Below, one piece after another: positions 1 to 9,257 of a DNA stretch of 64,000 nucleotides. Source of the stretch: Faecalibacter bovis (GTDB lineage: Bacteria > Bacteroidota > Bacteroidia > Flavobacteriales > Weeksellaceae); contig NZ_CP072842.1 in the NCBI RefSeq assembly GCF_017948305.1, positions 2,362,501 to 2,426,500 of the forward strand, written 5' to 3'. A model generated the notes under the pieces. It was not told where the DNA came from. It saw only the letters and a list, made by a program, of their open reading frames with translations, and did not search any database. Within the stretch, counting starts at the first letter, position 1, and the number at the start of each line of letters is the position of its first letter. A program made the position numbers and the translations under genes.

Positions 1-453
1 ATTAACAGCCATACGATTTAATGAAAATGCACGCGTAATGTTTTCTTTCTTTGCATACTTTGTAATTGCTACCGAATTTGCTGGTAAAAAAATCATGGTA
101 ACCGTACTTAAAACTAACATCATTAATGCTGCTGATTCTAAAGTTTGGAAATGAGGTAAAATAGCAAATAATGGAGCACTTAGAAATAAACTTATTGCCT
201 GGACTTTAAAATTTCCAAGTTTATCTGTTAAATATCCACCTAAGAATGAACCAATTAATGAACCAATTCCAAAGCAACTTAAAACGATTCCGGAATCTTC
301 TAACGTAAATCCTAATTTATCAGTTAGGTATATTCCTAAAAATGGTAATACCATAGATCCTGTTCTGTTTAATAGCATTACAATAGCCAACATCCAAGAT
401 TCTTTTGATAAACCACTGTACGAATCTATATATATTTTTAGTATCTTTTTCAT
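1..453 (-). CDS. MFS transporter, N-terminal part (runs off the window)
   Basis: The minus strand is open from an ATG at 453 to the window edge, giving the first 151 residues of a longer protein. Translation shows hydrophobic segments and the major facilitator loop 2-3 signature (GGYLTDKLG at about residues 72-80), preceded by LLNRTGSMVLPFLGIYL in helix 1. These are features of 12-helix MFS permeases in the inner membrane. A TAnnTTTG -7 box lies just upstream at 471-478, which supports this ATG. The substrate cannot be told from the N-terminal third. It is divergent from the next gene at 572. Confidence 0.8.
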   Translation of the reverse strand, partial: MKKILKIYIDSYSGLSKESWMLAIVMLLNRTGSMVLPFLGIYLTDKLGFTLEDSGIVLSCFGIGSLIGSFLGGYLTDKLGNFKVQAISLFLSAPLFAILPHFQTLESAALMMLVLSTVTMIFLPANSVAITKYAKKENITRAFSLNRMAVN

Positions 454-470
454 ATTCAAATTTTCCGGTG

Positions 471-478
471 CAAAAGTA
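471..478 (-). promoter_or_regulatory. -7 promoter box for the MFS gene
   Basis: Reads TACTTTTG on the minus strand, matching the Bacteroidota -7 consensus TAnnTTTG, 18 nt before the ATG at 453. Confidence 0.45.
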
Positions 479-531
479 AGATGTATTTTATTATTTTTTT
501 CTATCAATTACGCTTTAATACTAGATTTTTA

Positions 532-539
532 TACATTTG
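532..539 (+). promoter_or_regulatory. -7 promoter box for the 572 gene
   Basis: Reads TACATTTG, matching TAnnTTTG, 32 nt before the ATG at 572. Confidence 0.45.
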
Positions 540-571
540 AGAAAATTTAATTTCATAAACCTAAGCAAACG

Positions 572-1429
572 ATGTTGCAATCTTTATTTCTAAAACTATT
601 CATATTAATTAATGGACTTGGAGCTTCTTCAGGAATTGTTTATCATAAAAATCAACTTTATGTTGTTTCTGATGATTTACCATATTTATTTCAGTATGAT
701 ATTTTAGATAATTCTCAAAACAAATCTAATTTTAATACATTATTGCCAATAGAGGAGATGACAAAAAAGAATAAATTAGATTTCGAATCGTTAGCAATTG
801 TTCATAATCAAATATTAGCATTAGGTTCAGGTTCTAATGCAAATCGTAACGAATTACATAGTTATAATTTAGAAACTAAAATTTTTTCGAGATATGATAT
901 TTCAGATAATTATAATGAATTAAGAACAAAGTTTGATTTTGATGTAAAAGATTTTAATATTGAAGGTTTTGCATACAAAAAAAGAAAATCTTATCTTTTT
1001 AATAGAGGTAATGGGAAAAATAAAATCAATGGAATTTTTATATTTGAAGGATTGCCTCATGATACAAAATTAAATAAGTCTGAATTTATTCCAATTCAGT
1101 TACCAATAATAAATAATGAATTAACTACGTTCTCTGATGCAATAATTGTAAATAATAAAATTATATTTACGGCTACAATAGAAGCTGAGTCATCAACACA
1201 AAGAGATGGGCAAGTAAAAGAATCTATTATAGGTATAATAAATATGAAAACTTTTCAGGTAGAAAAATATCATATTATTGCAGAAAAACAGAAAATTGAA
1301 GGGATTACATTAAAAAAGAAATCATCAAAAGGTTATACATTTTTAGTTTGTGAAGACAACGATGATGATTCAGTTACATCTAAAATTTATGAATTAAATG
1401 TTTCAAAAAATTTTCAGGATATATACTAA
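572..1429 (+). CDS. conserved hypothetical protein (DUF6929-like, possible beta-propeller)
   Basis: A 285-residue protein. It has a short hydrophobic N-terminus but no convincing signal peptide cleavage site. The body alternates short beta-like stretches with phrases such as SSGIVYHKNQLYVVSDD, DFESLAIV, NIEGFAYKKRKSYLFNRGNG, FSDAIIV and EGITLKK. This spacing resembles a single-domain propeller in which each blade carries an acidic E-G/S motif, as in DUF6929 or SdiA-regulated-type proteins of Bacteroidota. The family name is from memory of similar sequences, so it is tentative, and no enzymatic function is proposed. It stands alone, with its own promoter box at 532-539. Confidence 0.6.
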   Translation: MLQSLFLKLFILINGLGASSGIVYHKNQLYVVSDDLPYLFQYDILDNSQNKSNFNTLLPIEEMTKKNKLDFESLAIVHNQILALGSGSNANRNELHSYNLETKIFSRYDISDNYNELRTKFDFDVKDFNIEGFAYKKRKSYLFNRGNGKNKINGIFIFEGLPHDTKLNKSEFIPIQLPIINNELTTFSDAIIVNNKIIFTATIEAESSTQRDGQVKESIIGIINMKTFQVEKYHIIAEKQKIEGITLKKKSSKGYTFLVCEDNDDDSVTSKIYELNVSKNFQDIY

Positions 1430-1531
1430 AACCAATTAATTTATATAAACAACACATAATTTTTGTAAAAAAATGGGTCAATTTGCGATAAGATAATGCA
1501 CAAATAATTGTGAAAGTTTTCTTAAGACTAT

Positions 1532-1539
1532 TATATTTG
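1532..1539 (+). promoter_or_regulatory. -7 promoter box for secDF
   Basis: Reads TATATTTG, matching TAnnTTTG. A TTG at 1508-1510 could be the -33 element. The box lies 32 nt before the secDF ATG. Confidence 0.5.
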
Positions 1540-1570
1540 CCCGTTAAAAATTATTTTTAAAGACACAATT

Positions 1571-4477
1571 ATGCGAGGAAGAGGACTGATTGCGATATTC
1601 GCAATTATTTTAGGTCTTTTGTGCATCAAGCAGCTAAGCTATACTTGGTACACAAACAAAGTCGAGAAAGAAGCAAAGCGTCTAGCAGTTAAGCCAGCCG
1701 ACGAGCCACGTATCTTAGACAGTTTGGCACAAAAACCATTAGATTTAGGGATCATCAAGTATGATTATAACGATGCGAAGAACAAGGAAATTAACTTAGG
1801 TTTAGATTTAAAAGGTGGGATTAACGTAATCTTACAAGTATCTGAGCGTGATTTAATCATGTTATTAGCTTCTAATTCAGAAAATCCTATGTTAACTACA
1901 GCTTTGGATAATGCTGATGTAACACATAAATCGAATGGTAATAAACCATACGTTGAAATTTTCTTTGAAGAATTTGACAAGATTAAAGGAGCTACAAAAT
2001 ACGCTGCTCCAGATCTATTCGGAAATAAATCTAATGCAGACAAAGTTGCATTTAACGATTCTGACGATAAAGTAAAAGAAGTAATTCGTAAAGATGTTGA
2101 AGCTAAAGTTTCTACAGCTTATGACGTAATTAGCTCTCGTATTAACCAATTTGGAGTTGTAGAACCTGTTATTCAACGTTTAGGGGATAAAGGTGACGGA
2201 CGTATCTTGGTTGAGTTACCAGGGGTTTCTGATACAGATCGTGTTAAAAAATTATTACAATCTACTGCTAAATTAGAATTTTGGCAAGCGGTACGTGGTG
2301 ATTTAACTGTTCAATCTCATTTCATGGGAATCAAAACAGATAAATACAACGTAAATAATCCAGCAACAGGAAAACCTTACGCAACTTTAGGTGAAGTTTT
2401 ACAACCATCTGGTTCTAACGCATCATTTGTAGTTGACGTAAAAGATACAGCTGTTGTAAACAGAGTTTTAGCAGATAAAGCGTTAATGACGACTTTACCA
2501 GCTAATATTAGAAACTACAAATACTCTTGGGCAAATAAACCTTTAGCTTTAGGAGCTGGGCAACCAACAGTATTAGAATTATATGCATTAAAAGGTGCAA
2601 ACGGTACAAAAGAACCATTATTAACTGGTGATAAAGTAGCATCAGCATCTGGTGAACGTAACGCAGGTTCTATCGCTAATGAACCAGTAGTTTCAATGCA
2701 AATGAACCAACAAGGTTCGCAAGAATGGGCTCGTATTACTGACGAGTTAAAACCTGCAGGTCCTGGTCAATTAGGTCAAGGTGTAGCAATTGTTTTAGAT
2801 AACTTAGTATATTCTGCTCCAAATATTAATGATAAAATTTCTGGTGGATCATCAATGATTTCTGGAAACTTTACATTAGACGAAGCACAAGATTTAGCAA
2901 ACATTTTACAAGCAGGTTCTTTACCAGCATCTTCTAAAATTGTTTCTGCTGAAGTTGTAGGTCCATCATTAGGACAAGAAGCAATCATTAGTTCTGTAGT
3001 AGCATTTGCAGCTGCATTTATTATTGTATTAGTTTGGATGGTATTCTACTATAGCCGTGCTGGTATTTATGCAAATATTGCTTTAGTAGTTAACTTATTA
3101 TTCTTATTAGGATTCTTAGTTTCATTAAAAGCAACTTTATCATTACCTGGTATTGCGGGGATCATTTTAACTTTAGTAACGGGAATGGATGCTAACATTA
3201 TCATCTACGAACGTGTAAAAGAAGAAATTAGAAAAGGTAGAACTTTACGCCAAGCTGTAGATTTTGCTTATTCTTGGAAAGGTGCTTTATCTGCAATTAT
3301 TGATGCGAATGTTACGTCTTTCTTAACAGCATTAGTGTTATTTTTCTTAGGTAAAGGTCCAGTTGTAGGTTTCGCAACAACGTTTATGATTGGTGTTTTA
3401 ACTTCTACATTTACTGCTATTTTCATTACGAGATACTTTGTTGAAGGTAGAATGGCAAAAGGTAAAGGTGTTGAGTTCTACACGAATTTTACAATGCACT
3501 GGTTACAAAATATCAATGTAGATATTTTAAAGAAACGTAAAGTAAATTACATCATTTCTATAATTTTAGTAATTGCGTCTTTAGTTTCTATTTTCACAAA
3601 AGGATTTGATTTAGGTATCGAATTTAAAGGAGGTCGTACTTATACAGTTCGTTTTGATAAAAATGTTGAAGCTACTGAAATTGCTGAAGATTTAGGAAAA
3701 GTATTTGTTATTGATGGGGAAGCAGTTGTTCCACAAGTAAAAACTTATGGTGGTGCAAACCAAGTAAAAATTACAACATCTTACAAATCAGATCAAGATG
3801 GAACTGATGTTGATGATGAAATAAAAGCTAAATTATTTGAAGGTTTAAAACCATATTTACCTCAAGGAATTTCTACTAAAGATTTCTCTGAAGATAATGC
3901 AACTATCGGATTAATGTCTTCTGCTAAAGTAGGTCCTACAATTGCGGATGATACGACTCGTGCATCATTTATTGCAGTAGCTTTAGCTTTATTAATTACA
4001 GGTGGTTACATCTTTATCCGATTCAGAAACTGGCAATATTCAGTATCTACAATCATCGCTTTAGCGCACGATGTTATCATTGTATTAGGAGTTTTCTCTT
4101 TCTTAAGAACTTGGTTACCATTTAACATGGAGATTGATCAATCATTTATCGCAGCGATTTTAACTGTAATTGGTTATTCGTTAAATGATACGATCATCAT
4201 CTTAGACCGTATCCGTGAAAACTTAGGTTTAAAGAAATCAGAATCTTTTTACAATATCATCAACGATTCAACAAGTACAACATTATCTCGTACAATTAAT
4301 ACTTCGTTATCAACGTTCTTAATTGTTTTATGTATTTTTATCTTCGGTGGAGATTCAATCAAAGGATTTATGTTCGCAATGTTAATCGGTGTTGCAATCG
4401 GTACATTCTCATCATTATTCGTAGCGTCACCGTTATTATACGATATGACAGGAGAAAAAAATAAATCAAAAGCATAA
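1571..4477 (+). CDS. secDF: protein translocase subunit SecDF (fused)
   Basis: A 968-residue fusion of SecD and SecF, the proton-driven accessory of the SecYEG translocon that pulls preproteins across the inner membrane from the periplasmic side. The SecD half has a first membrane helix at about residues 7-25, the conserved DLKGGINVILQV stretch near residue 79, a large periplasmic region, and the TM4-type motif GMDANIIIYERVKEEI near 538. The SecF half starts near residue 650 with its own helix, then GIEFKGGRTYTVRF near 682 and the second TM4-type motif GYSLNDTIIILDRIREN near 868. The fused form at this length is usual in Bacteroidota. The codon choice is more regular than in neighbouring genes, as expected for a highly expressed gene. 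It is followed by a strong terminator. Confidence 0.97.
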   Translation: MRGRGLIAIFAIILGLLCIKQLSYTWYTNKVEKEAKRLAVKPADEPRILDSLAQKPLDLGIIKYDYNDAKNKEINLGLDLKGGINVILQVSERDLIMLLASNSENPMLTTALDNADVTHKSNGNKPYVEIFFEEFDKIKGATKYAAPDLFGNKSNADKVAFNDSDDKVKEVIRKDVEAKVSTAYDVISSRINQFGVVEPVIQRLGDKGDGRILVELPGVSDTDRVKKLLQSTAKLEFWQAVRGDLTVQSHFMGIKTDKYNVNNPATGKPYATLGEVLQPSGSNASFVVDVKDTAVVNRVLADKALMTTLPANIRNYKYSWANKPLALGAGQPTVLELYALKGANGTKEPLLTGDKVASASGERNAGSIANEPVVSMQMNQQGSQEWARITDELKPAGPGQLGQGVAIVLDNLVYSAPNINDKISGGSSMISGNFTLDEAQDLANILQAGSLPASSKIVSAEVVGPSLGQEAIISSVVAFAAAFIIVLVWMVFYYSRAGIYANIALVVNLLFLLGFLVSLKATLSLPGIAGIILTLVTGMDANIIIYERVKEEIRKGRTLRQAVDFAYSWKGALSAIIDANVTSFLTALVLFFLGKGPVVGFATTFMIGVLTSTFTAIFITRYFVEGRMAKGKGVEFYTNFTMHWLQNINVDILKKRKVNYIISIILVIASLVSIFTKGFDLGIEFKGGRTYTVRFDKNVEATEIAEDLGKVFVIDGEAVVPQVKTYGGANQVKITTSYKSDQDGTDVDDEIKAKLFEGLKPYLPQGISTKDFSEDNATIGLMSSAKVGPTIADDTTRASFIAVALALLITGGYIFIRFRNWQYSVSTIIALAHDVIIVLGVFSFLRTWLPFNMEIDQSFIAAILTVIGYSLNDTIIILDRIRENLGLKKSESFYNIINDSTSTTLSRTINTSLSTFLIVLCIFIFGGDSIKGFMFAMLIGVAIGTFSSLFVASPLLYDMTGEKNKSKA

Positions 4478-4493
4478 TAAAATAATTTTTATA

Positions 4494-4526
4494 GAAAAAA
4501 CCGTCAAGTTACTTGACGGTTTTTTT
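4494..4526 (+). terminator. Rho-independent terminator after secDF
   Basis: A perfect 8-bp stem CCGTCAAG / CTTGACGG (4501-4508, 4512-4519) with a 3-nt loop and a run of seven T; an A-run precedes it. Confidence 0.9.
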
Positions 4527-4564
4527 GTTTTTGTAACTTTGTCTTTTAACTTTGTTGAGTGAAT

Positions 4565-5029
4565 ATGTTAGTGATATACCCAGCTTTCCTTGAATTCAAG
4601 GAAATTATGATTATTTTAGTAGTAGCAGTTGTAATTTTTGGACCTAAAAAGATCCCTGAAATTGCACGTGGACTTGGACAAGCAGTTCGTAAAATGAAGG
4701 AAGCTACAGAAGATATTAAGCAAGAAATTATGAATCCTGTTGCAGACATAGATCCTACAAAAGAAATTCGTGAAACTATTGCAGATCTTGATCCTACAAA
4801 AGATATACAAGATGCTTTTAAATCTGCAGATCCTACTCAGGATATTACAAAAGCTTTGGAAGATCCAATTAATGATTTAGAAAAATCTATTTTAGATCAA
4901 GAAAATACAACGAAAGAAGTTGTAGAAGATAAAGTGAAGCAAGTGCAAGAAACAATTGAAATTGCTAAAACTGAAATTGAAATTAAAACGGAACAAGAAC
5001 TAGGTAACGGAGGTTCAATTAGTCGCTAA
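4565..5029 (+). CDS. tatA: twin-arginine translocase subunit TatA/TatE-like, with repeat tail
   Basis: A 154-residue protein with the TatA layout: one N-terminal membrane helix (EIMIILVVAVVIFG), the FGPKKIPEIARGLGQ hinge, then an amphipathic helix (VRKMKEATEDIKQEI). TatA multimers form the variable pore of the Tat pathway for folded proteins. The tail beyond residue 55 is unusual: the segment DPTK(E/D)I recurs with an exact 39-bp DNA period (4751, 4790, 4829). The rest is acidic and probably coiled. A GTG at 4559 is a possible upstream start; the ATG at 4565 is preferred because it leaves the usual short N-terminus. The stop overlaps the next ATG (TAATG). No tatC lies in the window. TatB is an alternative, but the short hinge and Bacteroidota practice favour TatA. 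Confidence 0.88.
   Translation: MLVIYPAFLEFKEIMIILVVAVVIFGPKKIPEIARGLGQAVRKMKEATEDIKQEIMNPVADIDPTKEIRETIADLDPTKDIQDAFKSADPTQDITKALEDPINDLEKSILDQENTTKEVVEDKVKQVQETIEIAKTEIEIKTEQELGNGGSISR
4751..4867 (+). repeat. 39-bp tandem repeat inside tatA
   Basis: Units begin at 4751, 4790 and 4829 with GATCCTACAAAAGA, GATCCTACAAAAGA and GATCCTACTCAGGA. A fourth, diverged unit begins at 4862 after 33 bp. The repeats keep the reading frame (13 residues per unit). Confidence 0.8.
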
Positions 5030-5607
5030 TGATTCAAGATTTTTTTGATTGGGACGTACAAAATTTTTTGTATTTTAATAATTTAGGAACTGAAAAATGG
5101 GATAATTTTTGGTTAATAGCGACTGAAAAGGAAACATGGATACCATTATACATCATATTTTTAATTTTACTTTATAAAAAAGTAGGTTGGAAAAAAACAT
5201 TAGTTGCTGGTATATGCATAGCTTTAATGATTACTTGTGCAGATCAATTAACGAATGTTTTAAAAAATGGTTTTCAACGTTTAAGACCATGTCATAATCC
5301 TGATATTCAAGGAATGTTCAGAGCAATTGGTTGCGAGGGTAGAGGTAAATATGGTTTTACATCTGCACATGCTTCTAATCACATGGCAGTTGCGATTTTT
5401 GTAGGAATGGTTTTACGGAAATATTACAGTTGGTTAATTTATGCTTTATTGATTTGGGCATTGATGATTGCTTATAGTAGAGTTTACGTAGGAGTACATT
5501 ATACGGGTGATATTTTCTTCGGAACTTTAATCGGTATTTTCTTCGGAATCCTTTATTTGAATATTTATTATTGGATTACAAAAAAATATAAATCAAGTTT
5601 AGAATAA
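5029..5607 (+). CDS. PAP2 superfamily membrane phosphatase
   Basis: A 192-residue polytopic membrane protein with the three phosphatase motifs of the PAP2 family: KNGFQRLRP (K-x6-RP type, near residue 79), SAHASNH (the PSGH-type motif, near 113) and SRVYVGVHYTGD (SR-x5-H-x3-D type, near 145). Family members dephosphorylate lipid phosphates such as undecaprenyl pyrophosphate or phosphatidylglycerol phosphate at the outer face of the inner membrane. The exact substrate cannot be read from the sequence. The ATG overlaps the tatA stop by one base, so the two genes are probably co-translated. A bidirectional terminator follows. Confidence 0.88.
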   Translation: MIQDFFDWDVQNFLYFNNLGTEKWDNFWLIATEKETWIPLYIIFLILLYKKVGWKKTLVAGICIALMITCADQLTNVLKNGFQRLRPCHNPDIQGMFRAIGCEGRGKYGFTSAHASNHMAVAIFVGMVLRKYYSWLIYALLIWALMIAYSRVYVGVHYTGDIFFGTLIGIFFGILYLNIYYWITKKYKSSLE

Positions 5608-5622
5608 ATTTTAAAACATAAT

Positions 5623-5658
5623 AAAAAAGCTCAGATTAAATATAATCTGAGCTTTTTT
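5623..5658. terminator. bidirectional terminator between convergent genes
   Basis: A 10-bp perfect stem GCTCAGATTA / TAATCTGAGC (5629-5638, 5643-5652) flanked by A-run and T-run. It serves the PAP2 gene and the convergent permease. Confidence 0.88.
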
Positions 5659-5713
5659 ATGTTAAATAGTAATTTTATTATTTCGGGATGATCGATTAGT
5701 ATTCTAAAATATT

Positions 5714-6862
5714 TTATTTATCAGAATTATTTTTTTTCTGATTTTGAAAGAATTTTTTTCGATTTTTTCTAAAATAATTTTCAACGTTTGGATTTAACTT
5801 TTCAGACTTTTCTTCGCCTAATAAAAATCCCCAAGGTTTCATTTCAGGAATATGATCAAATATTATTTTTCCCATAGCTAATATCGGAATTGATAGAAAC
5901 ATTCCCATGATTCCCCACGTCATTTCGCCGATTACTAATCCAATAATGATGATTAATGAATTTACTTTTACTTTAGATCCAACAATTTTTGGCATTACAA
6001 TATTTCCATCAATTGCGTGTACAATGATATAAGCTATAAAGACAAATAAAACCTGACTTGGCGAGCCTGTTGCTAATGTTAGAATTGCCGATAATATTAC
6101 AGAAATTGTAATCCCTACATAAGGCACAATATTTAATATTCCTGTTAATAATGCCAATACAAAACTGTATTTAACACCTAAGAAACTTAATGAAATATAA
6201 GTTAAAACGGATACAATTAACATTTGTAAAAACAACCCAATTAAGTATTGTTTTACCATATTTTGTGTGTTATAAATAACAGAAAGAACGTCTTTGTGTT
6301 GTCTTTCATGAAAGATATAAAACACAAAACGTATTAAATGTCTTCTATAAATTAAGATAAAAACAATATATAAAAATGTAAACAGGGATAAGATAGAGTA
6401 GCGTGTAATTCCACTCAAGATTCGTTCAATAATAACAGTTCCAAAATCAAAGGTTTTATTCAAATTATCATTCAAATACTTGATTTGCATACGAGAACTT
6501 ACACCATAGTTTCTAGAAATCCAACGTTGTAAATCGCTGATTAATTCTGTTATCTGTGCTTGGAAAGCGGGCCATTCATCAGCGATATCAATCAATTGAT
6601 TGATTAAAATATAAAGTATTCCAGTTATAAATCCAAAAAATAGAATAGTTGTAAAAAGGCTGGATAATACACGAGGGAAAAATAAAAATCTTTCGAAAAA
6701 ATTACAAAAGGGTACAAGTAATATCGAAATGATAGAACCTAAAATTAATGGAATTAATATAGTTTGCCCAATTATTGCAAACCAACCAAGGAGTAATATT
6801 GAAATTAAGCAGCAAGCAAGTTTGATATAAAACGGAAACTCAATTGTTTTTTTCGTAACCAT
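5714..6862 (-). CDS. AI-2E family (PerM-type) transporter
   Basis: A 382-residue inner-membrane protein with the AI-2E/PerM layout: an N-terminal helix pair, a soluble helical segment (residues about 90-140, LIDIADEWPAFQAQITELI), then a C-terminal cluster of helices containing LTGILNIVPYVG, IDGNIVMPKIVGSKVKVN and a GEMTWGIMGMFLSIP stretch. These last motifs are typical of the family. Members have been linked to autoinducer-2 export or ion/proton antiport, and the substrate here is unknown. A GTG at 6886 would extend the frame, but it sits inside the terminator of the upstream gene, so the ATG at 6862 is chosen. The C-terminus is basic (KNRKKFFQNQKK). Confidence 0.85.
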   Translation of the reverse strand: MVTKKTIEFPFYIKLACCLISILLLGWFAIIGQTILIPLILGSIISILLVPFCNFFERFLFFPRVLSSLFTTILFFGFITGILYILINQLIDIADEWPAFQAQITELISDLQRWISRNYGVSSRMQIKYLNDNLNKTFDFGTVIIERILSGITRYSILSLFTFLYIVFILIYRRHLIRFVFYIFHERQHKDVLSVIYNTQNMVKQYLIGLFLQMLIVSVLTYISLSFLGVKYSFVLALLTGILNIVPYVGITISVILSAILTLATGSPSQVLFVFIAYIIVHAIDGNIVMPKIVGSKVKVNSLIIIIGLVIGEMTWGIMGMFLSIPILAMGKIIFDHIPEMKPWGFLLGEEKSEKLNPNVENYFRKNRKKFFQNQKKNNSDK

Positions 6863-6875
6863 AATAATGTTTATT

Positions 6876-6910
6876 AAAAAAAGCACTTACAAAATGTAAG
6901 CGCTTTTTAA
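6876..6910 (-). terminator. terminator after the S46 peptidase gene
   Basis: On the minus strand the stem AAAAAGC-x-CTTAC pairs with GTAAG-x-GCTTTTT with one mismatch, followed by a T-run. It separates the peptidase from the AI-2E gene. Confidence 0.75.
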
Positions 6911-6927
6911 AGTTAATTGAAAATATT

Positions 6928-9075
6928 TTATTTTACAATTGTCATTTCATCTATTAAACGTTGAGCTCCAGCATATTTTTCAACTACCCATAAAATGTAG
7001 CGAGCATCTACCATAATGTTACGGCAAATTTCTGGATCGTAATTTAAGTCAGACATTGTTCCTTCCCAAACACGGTCAAAGTTTAAACCAATTAATTCAC
7101 CTTTAGCATTTAAAGCTGGCGAACCAGAGTTTCCTCCAGTTGTATGGTTAGTTGCGATAAAGTTAATTGGTAATTTACCTGTCGCATCTTTGTAATCTCC
7201 GTAATCCTTAGACTCATATAATTCTATCATGTGTTTTGGTAAATCGAATTCATAATCACCAGGAACGTATTTTTCAATTACACCATCTATATAAGTGATT
7301 GGTTCGTAACGAACAGCATCACGAGGATTATATCCATCAACTTTTCCGTAAGTTACACGTAATGTTGAATTTGCATCTGGGAAAATTTTCTTGTCAGAGA
7401 AAACTTCCATTTGCCCTTTCATATAAGTACGCATTAATTTAGTAATCTGCGCGTTGTTTGCTAAGTAAGAAGGAGCAACATTTGTTTGGTTTGCATCAAC
7501 TACTTTTTGTAATTCATTGATTAAAGAATCTTCTTTTAATGCAGCGATAAATGCAGCATCATTAGCAGCGATTTCTTTAATATTTCCTACGAAAGATTTA
7601 CCGTTAACTTGTTTAGTTCCGTTTACAACAGAATTTCCTATAGCAGCTTTTACAGCAGCAGGATTTGTAGTTGTTGGTAATAATTCAGTCGGAATTGCTT
7701 TAAAGTAATTATCAATTAAGTCTGAAGAAATTGCAGCATCTAATTCAGCATTATAATCTTTGTGCATCCCAGCTAATTGGTTTACTGCACGAGATTTAAC
7801 TTCTTCGTAATTTGGTTTACCAACAGCATTTAATACATTGTTTAAAGCCAATGCCATACGATACGTTTCAGAATTTGAACCGAAAGTTTCCGCATAAACA
7901 TTATAAGCTAAATTGTATTTTTCGTTTGCTTTTACAACAGTATTTAAATCGTTAATAATTGTTCCATATTCCGATTTTAACTTTTTGTTGTTCTGAATTC
8001 TTTTAGTAAACTCGGCTTCATATTGTTTACGTTTTTCAACTGCATTCGAACGGTTTAAACCTAAGTTTTCACCAATCCATTTTTTATGAGCATTAGAAAT
8101 ACGCGCTTGTTTAGAAGCATACGCGATACGTGTTGCATCATCCTCTCTCATCTTTTTATCGATGTGTGATAAAGCAATAGTACGCACATTGATACGAGCA
8201 GGATTTAAAGATTCTTTAATTTGCTCGATAGAAGATGCTGGTAAATATTCGTCTGTTGATCCAGGAAAACCATAAACAAATGTAAAATCATTTTGTTTGA
8301 TTCCACCAATATTTACAGGTAAGTGGTGCTTTGGTTTGTATGGAACATTGTCTGGAGAATAATCCGCTGGATTGTTGTTTTTATCTGCATAAATACGGAA
8401 CATAGCAAAATCTCCGGTATGGCGTGGCCAAACCCAGTTATCAGTATCGTTACCATATTTACCAATTGCAGATGGAGGAGCACCAACTAAACGAACATCG
8501 TTAAATGTTTCAGTCGTAAATTGGTAGTATTCATTTCCTTTATAAAATGCTCTTGTAAAAGTTTTTTGGTATTGAGATGTTTTTGTTTCAGCAGTTAATT
8601 TTTCAATATTTGCTTTCACAATAGACTCACGTTGTTCTTCAGTCATCTCAGGTTTTACACCTTTTAAGATTTTCTTTGTAACGTTCTCAATTTTAGTAAT
8701 AAAAGTTGCGGTTAAACCTTTGTTAGGTAATTCATCTTTTAATTCTTTAGCCCAAAATCCATCAGTTAAATAATCATTTTCTAATGATGAGTGTGATTGA
8801 ATTTGACCATATCCACAGTGATGATTTGTTAATAATAATCCTTGAGGTGAAATTACTTCAGAAGTACATCCGCCACCAAAGTGTGCTACTGCATTATTAA
8901 TACTTTTATCACCTGTACTAAAAATATCCTTAGACGAGATTTGTAATCCCATCTCTTTCATTTCTTTCTCATTCAACTCTGTAGGGATCCACATTCCACC
9001 ACCTTGTTGTGCAAATCCCATATAACTTGCTAACAAAGTGAATAATAATGATCCTCTAACCATCATTTTTTTCAT
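6928..9075 (-). CDS. S46 family peptidase, DPP11-like (Asp/Glu-specific dipeptidyl peptidase)
   Basis: A 715-residue exported serine peptidase (signal peptide about residues 1-22, ending FAQ). Family S46 enzymes release dipeptides from peptide N-termini in the periplasm. The catalytic His is in TNHHCGYG near residue 85 and the nucleophile is Ser650 in GGNSGSPALN. Eighteen residues later there is an Arg (668) in NFDRVWEG. In Porphyromonas gingivalis DPP11 the matching pair is Ser655/Arg673, and that Arg selects acidic P1 residues, whereas DPP7 has Gly. The identical spacing supports DPP11-type specificity, which is an inference. Full length for the family. A -7 box lies at 9107-9114. Confidence 0.93.
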   Translation of the reverse strand: MKKMMVRGSLLFTLLASYMGFAQQGGGMWIPTELNEKEMKEMGLQISSKDIFSTGDKSINNAVAHFGGGCTSEVISPQGLLLTNHHCGYGQIQSHSSLENDYLTDGFWAKELKDELPNKGLTATFITKIENVTKKILKGVKPEMTEEQRESIVKANIEKLTAETKTSQYQKTFTRAFYKGNEYYQFTTETFNDVRLVGAPPSAIGKYGNDTDNWVWPRHTGDFAMFRIYADKNNNPADYSPDNVPYKPKHHLPVNIGGIKQNDFTFVYGFPGSTDEYLPASSIEQIKESLNPARINVRTIALSHIDKKMREDDATRIAYASKQARISNAHKKWIGENLGLNRSNAVEKRKQYEAEFTKRIQNNKKLKSEYGTIINDLNTVVKANEKYNLAYNVYAETFGSNSETYRMALALNNVLNAVGKPNYEEVKSRAVNQLAGMHKDYNAELDAAISSDLIDNYFKAIPTELLPTTTNPAAVKAAIGNSVVNGTKQVNGKSFVGNIKEIAANDAAFIAALKEDSLINELQKVVDANQTNVAPSYLANNAQITKLMRTYMKGQMEVFSDKKIFPDANSTLRVTYGKVDGYNPRDAVRYEPITYIDGVIEKYVPGDYEFDLPKHMIELYESKDYGDYKDATGKLPINFIATNHTTGGNSGSPALNAKGELIGLNFDRVWEGTMSDLNYDPEICRNIMVDARYILWVVEKYAGAQRLIDEMTIVK

Positions 9076-9106
9076 GATTCTTCTTTTTATAATATATAAA
9101 CTTTCC

Positions 9107-9114
9107 CAAATATA
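9107..9114 (-). promoter_or_regulatory. -7 promoter box for the S46 peptidase
   Basis: Reads TATATTTG on the minus strand, 32 nt before the ATG at 9075. Confidence 0.5.
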
Positions 9115-9257
9115 ACAGATTCGGAGTGGATTCCCATATATAATTTGTAAAAATTATGAGCCAGTTCCTAAAGTTGATTTACTAGTTATTATCATAGAAA
9201 ATATTAAATATTTAAATTAGTTTAGCAATACTTAAATTAACAAACTATTATATAAAG

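Noticed and set aside
6863-6886. GTG start of the AI-2E-type permease at 6886
   Set aside because: It lies inside the terminator hairpin of the S46 peptidase gene.
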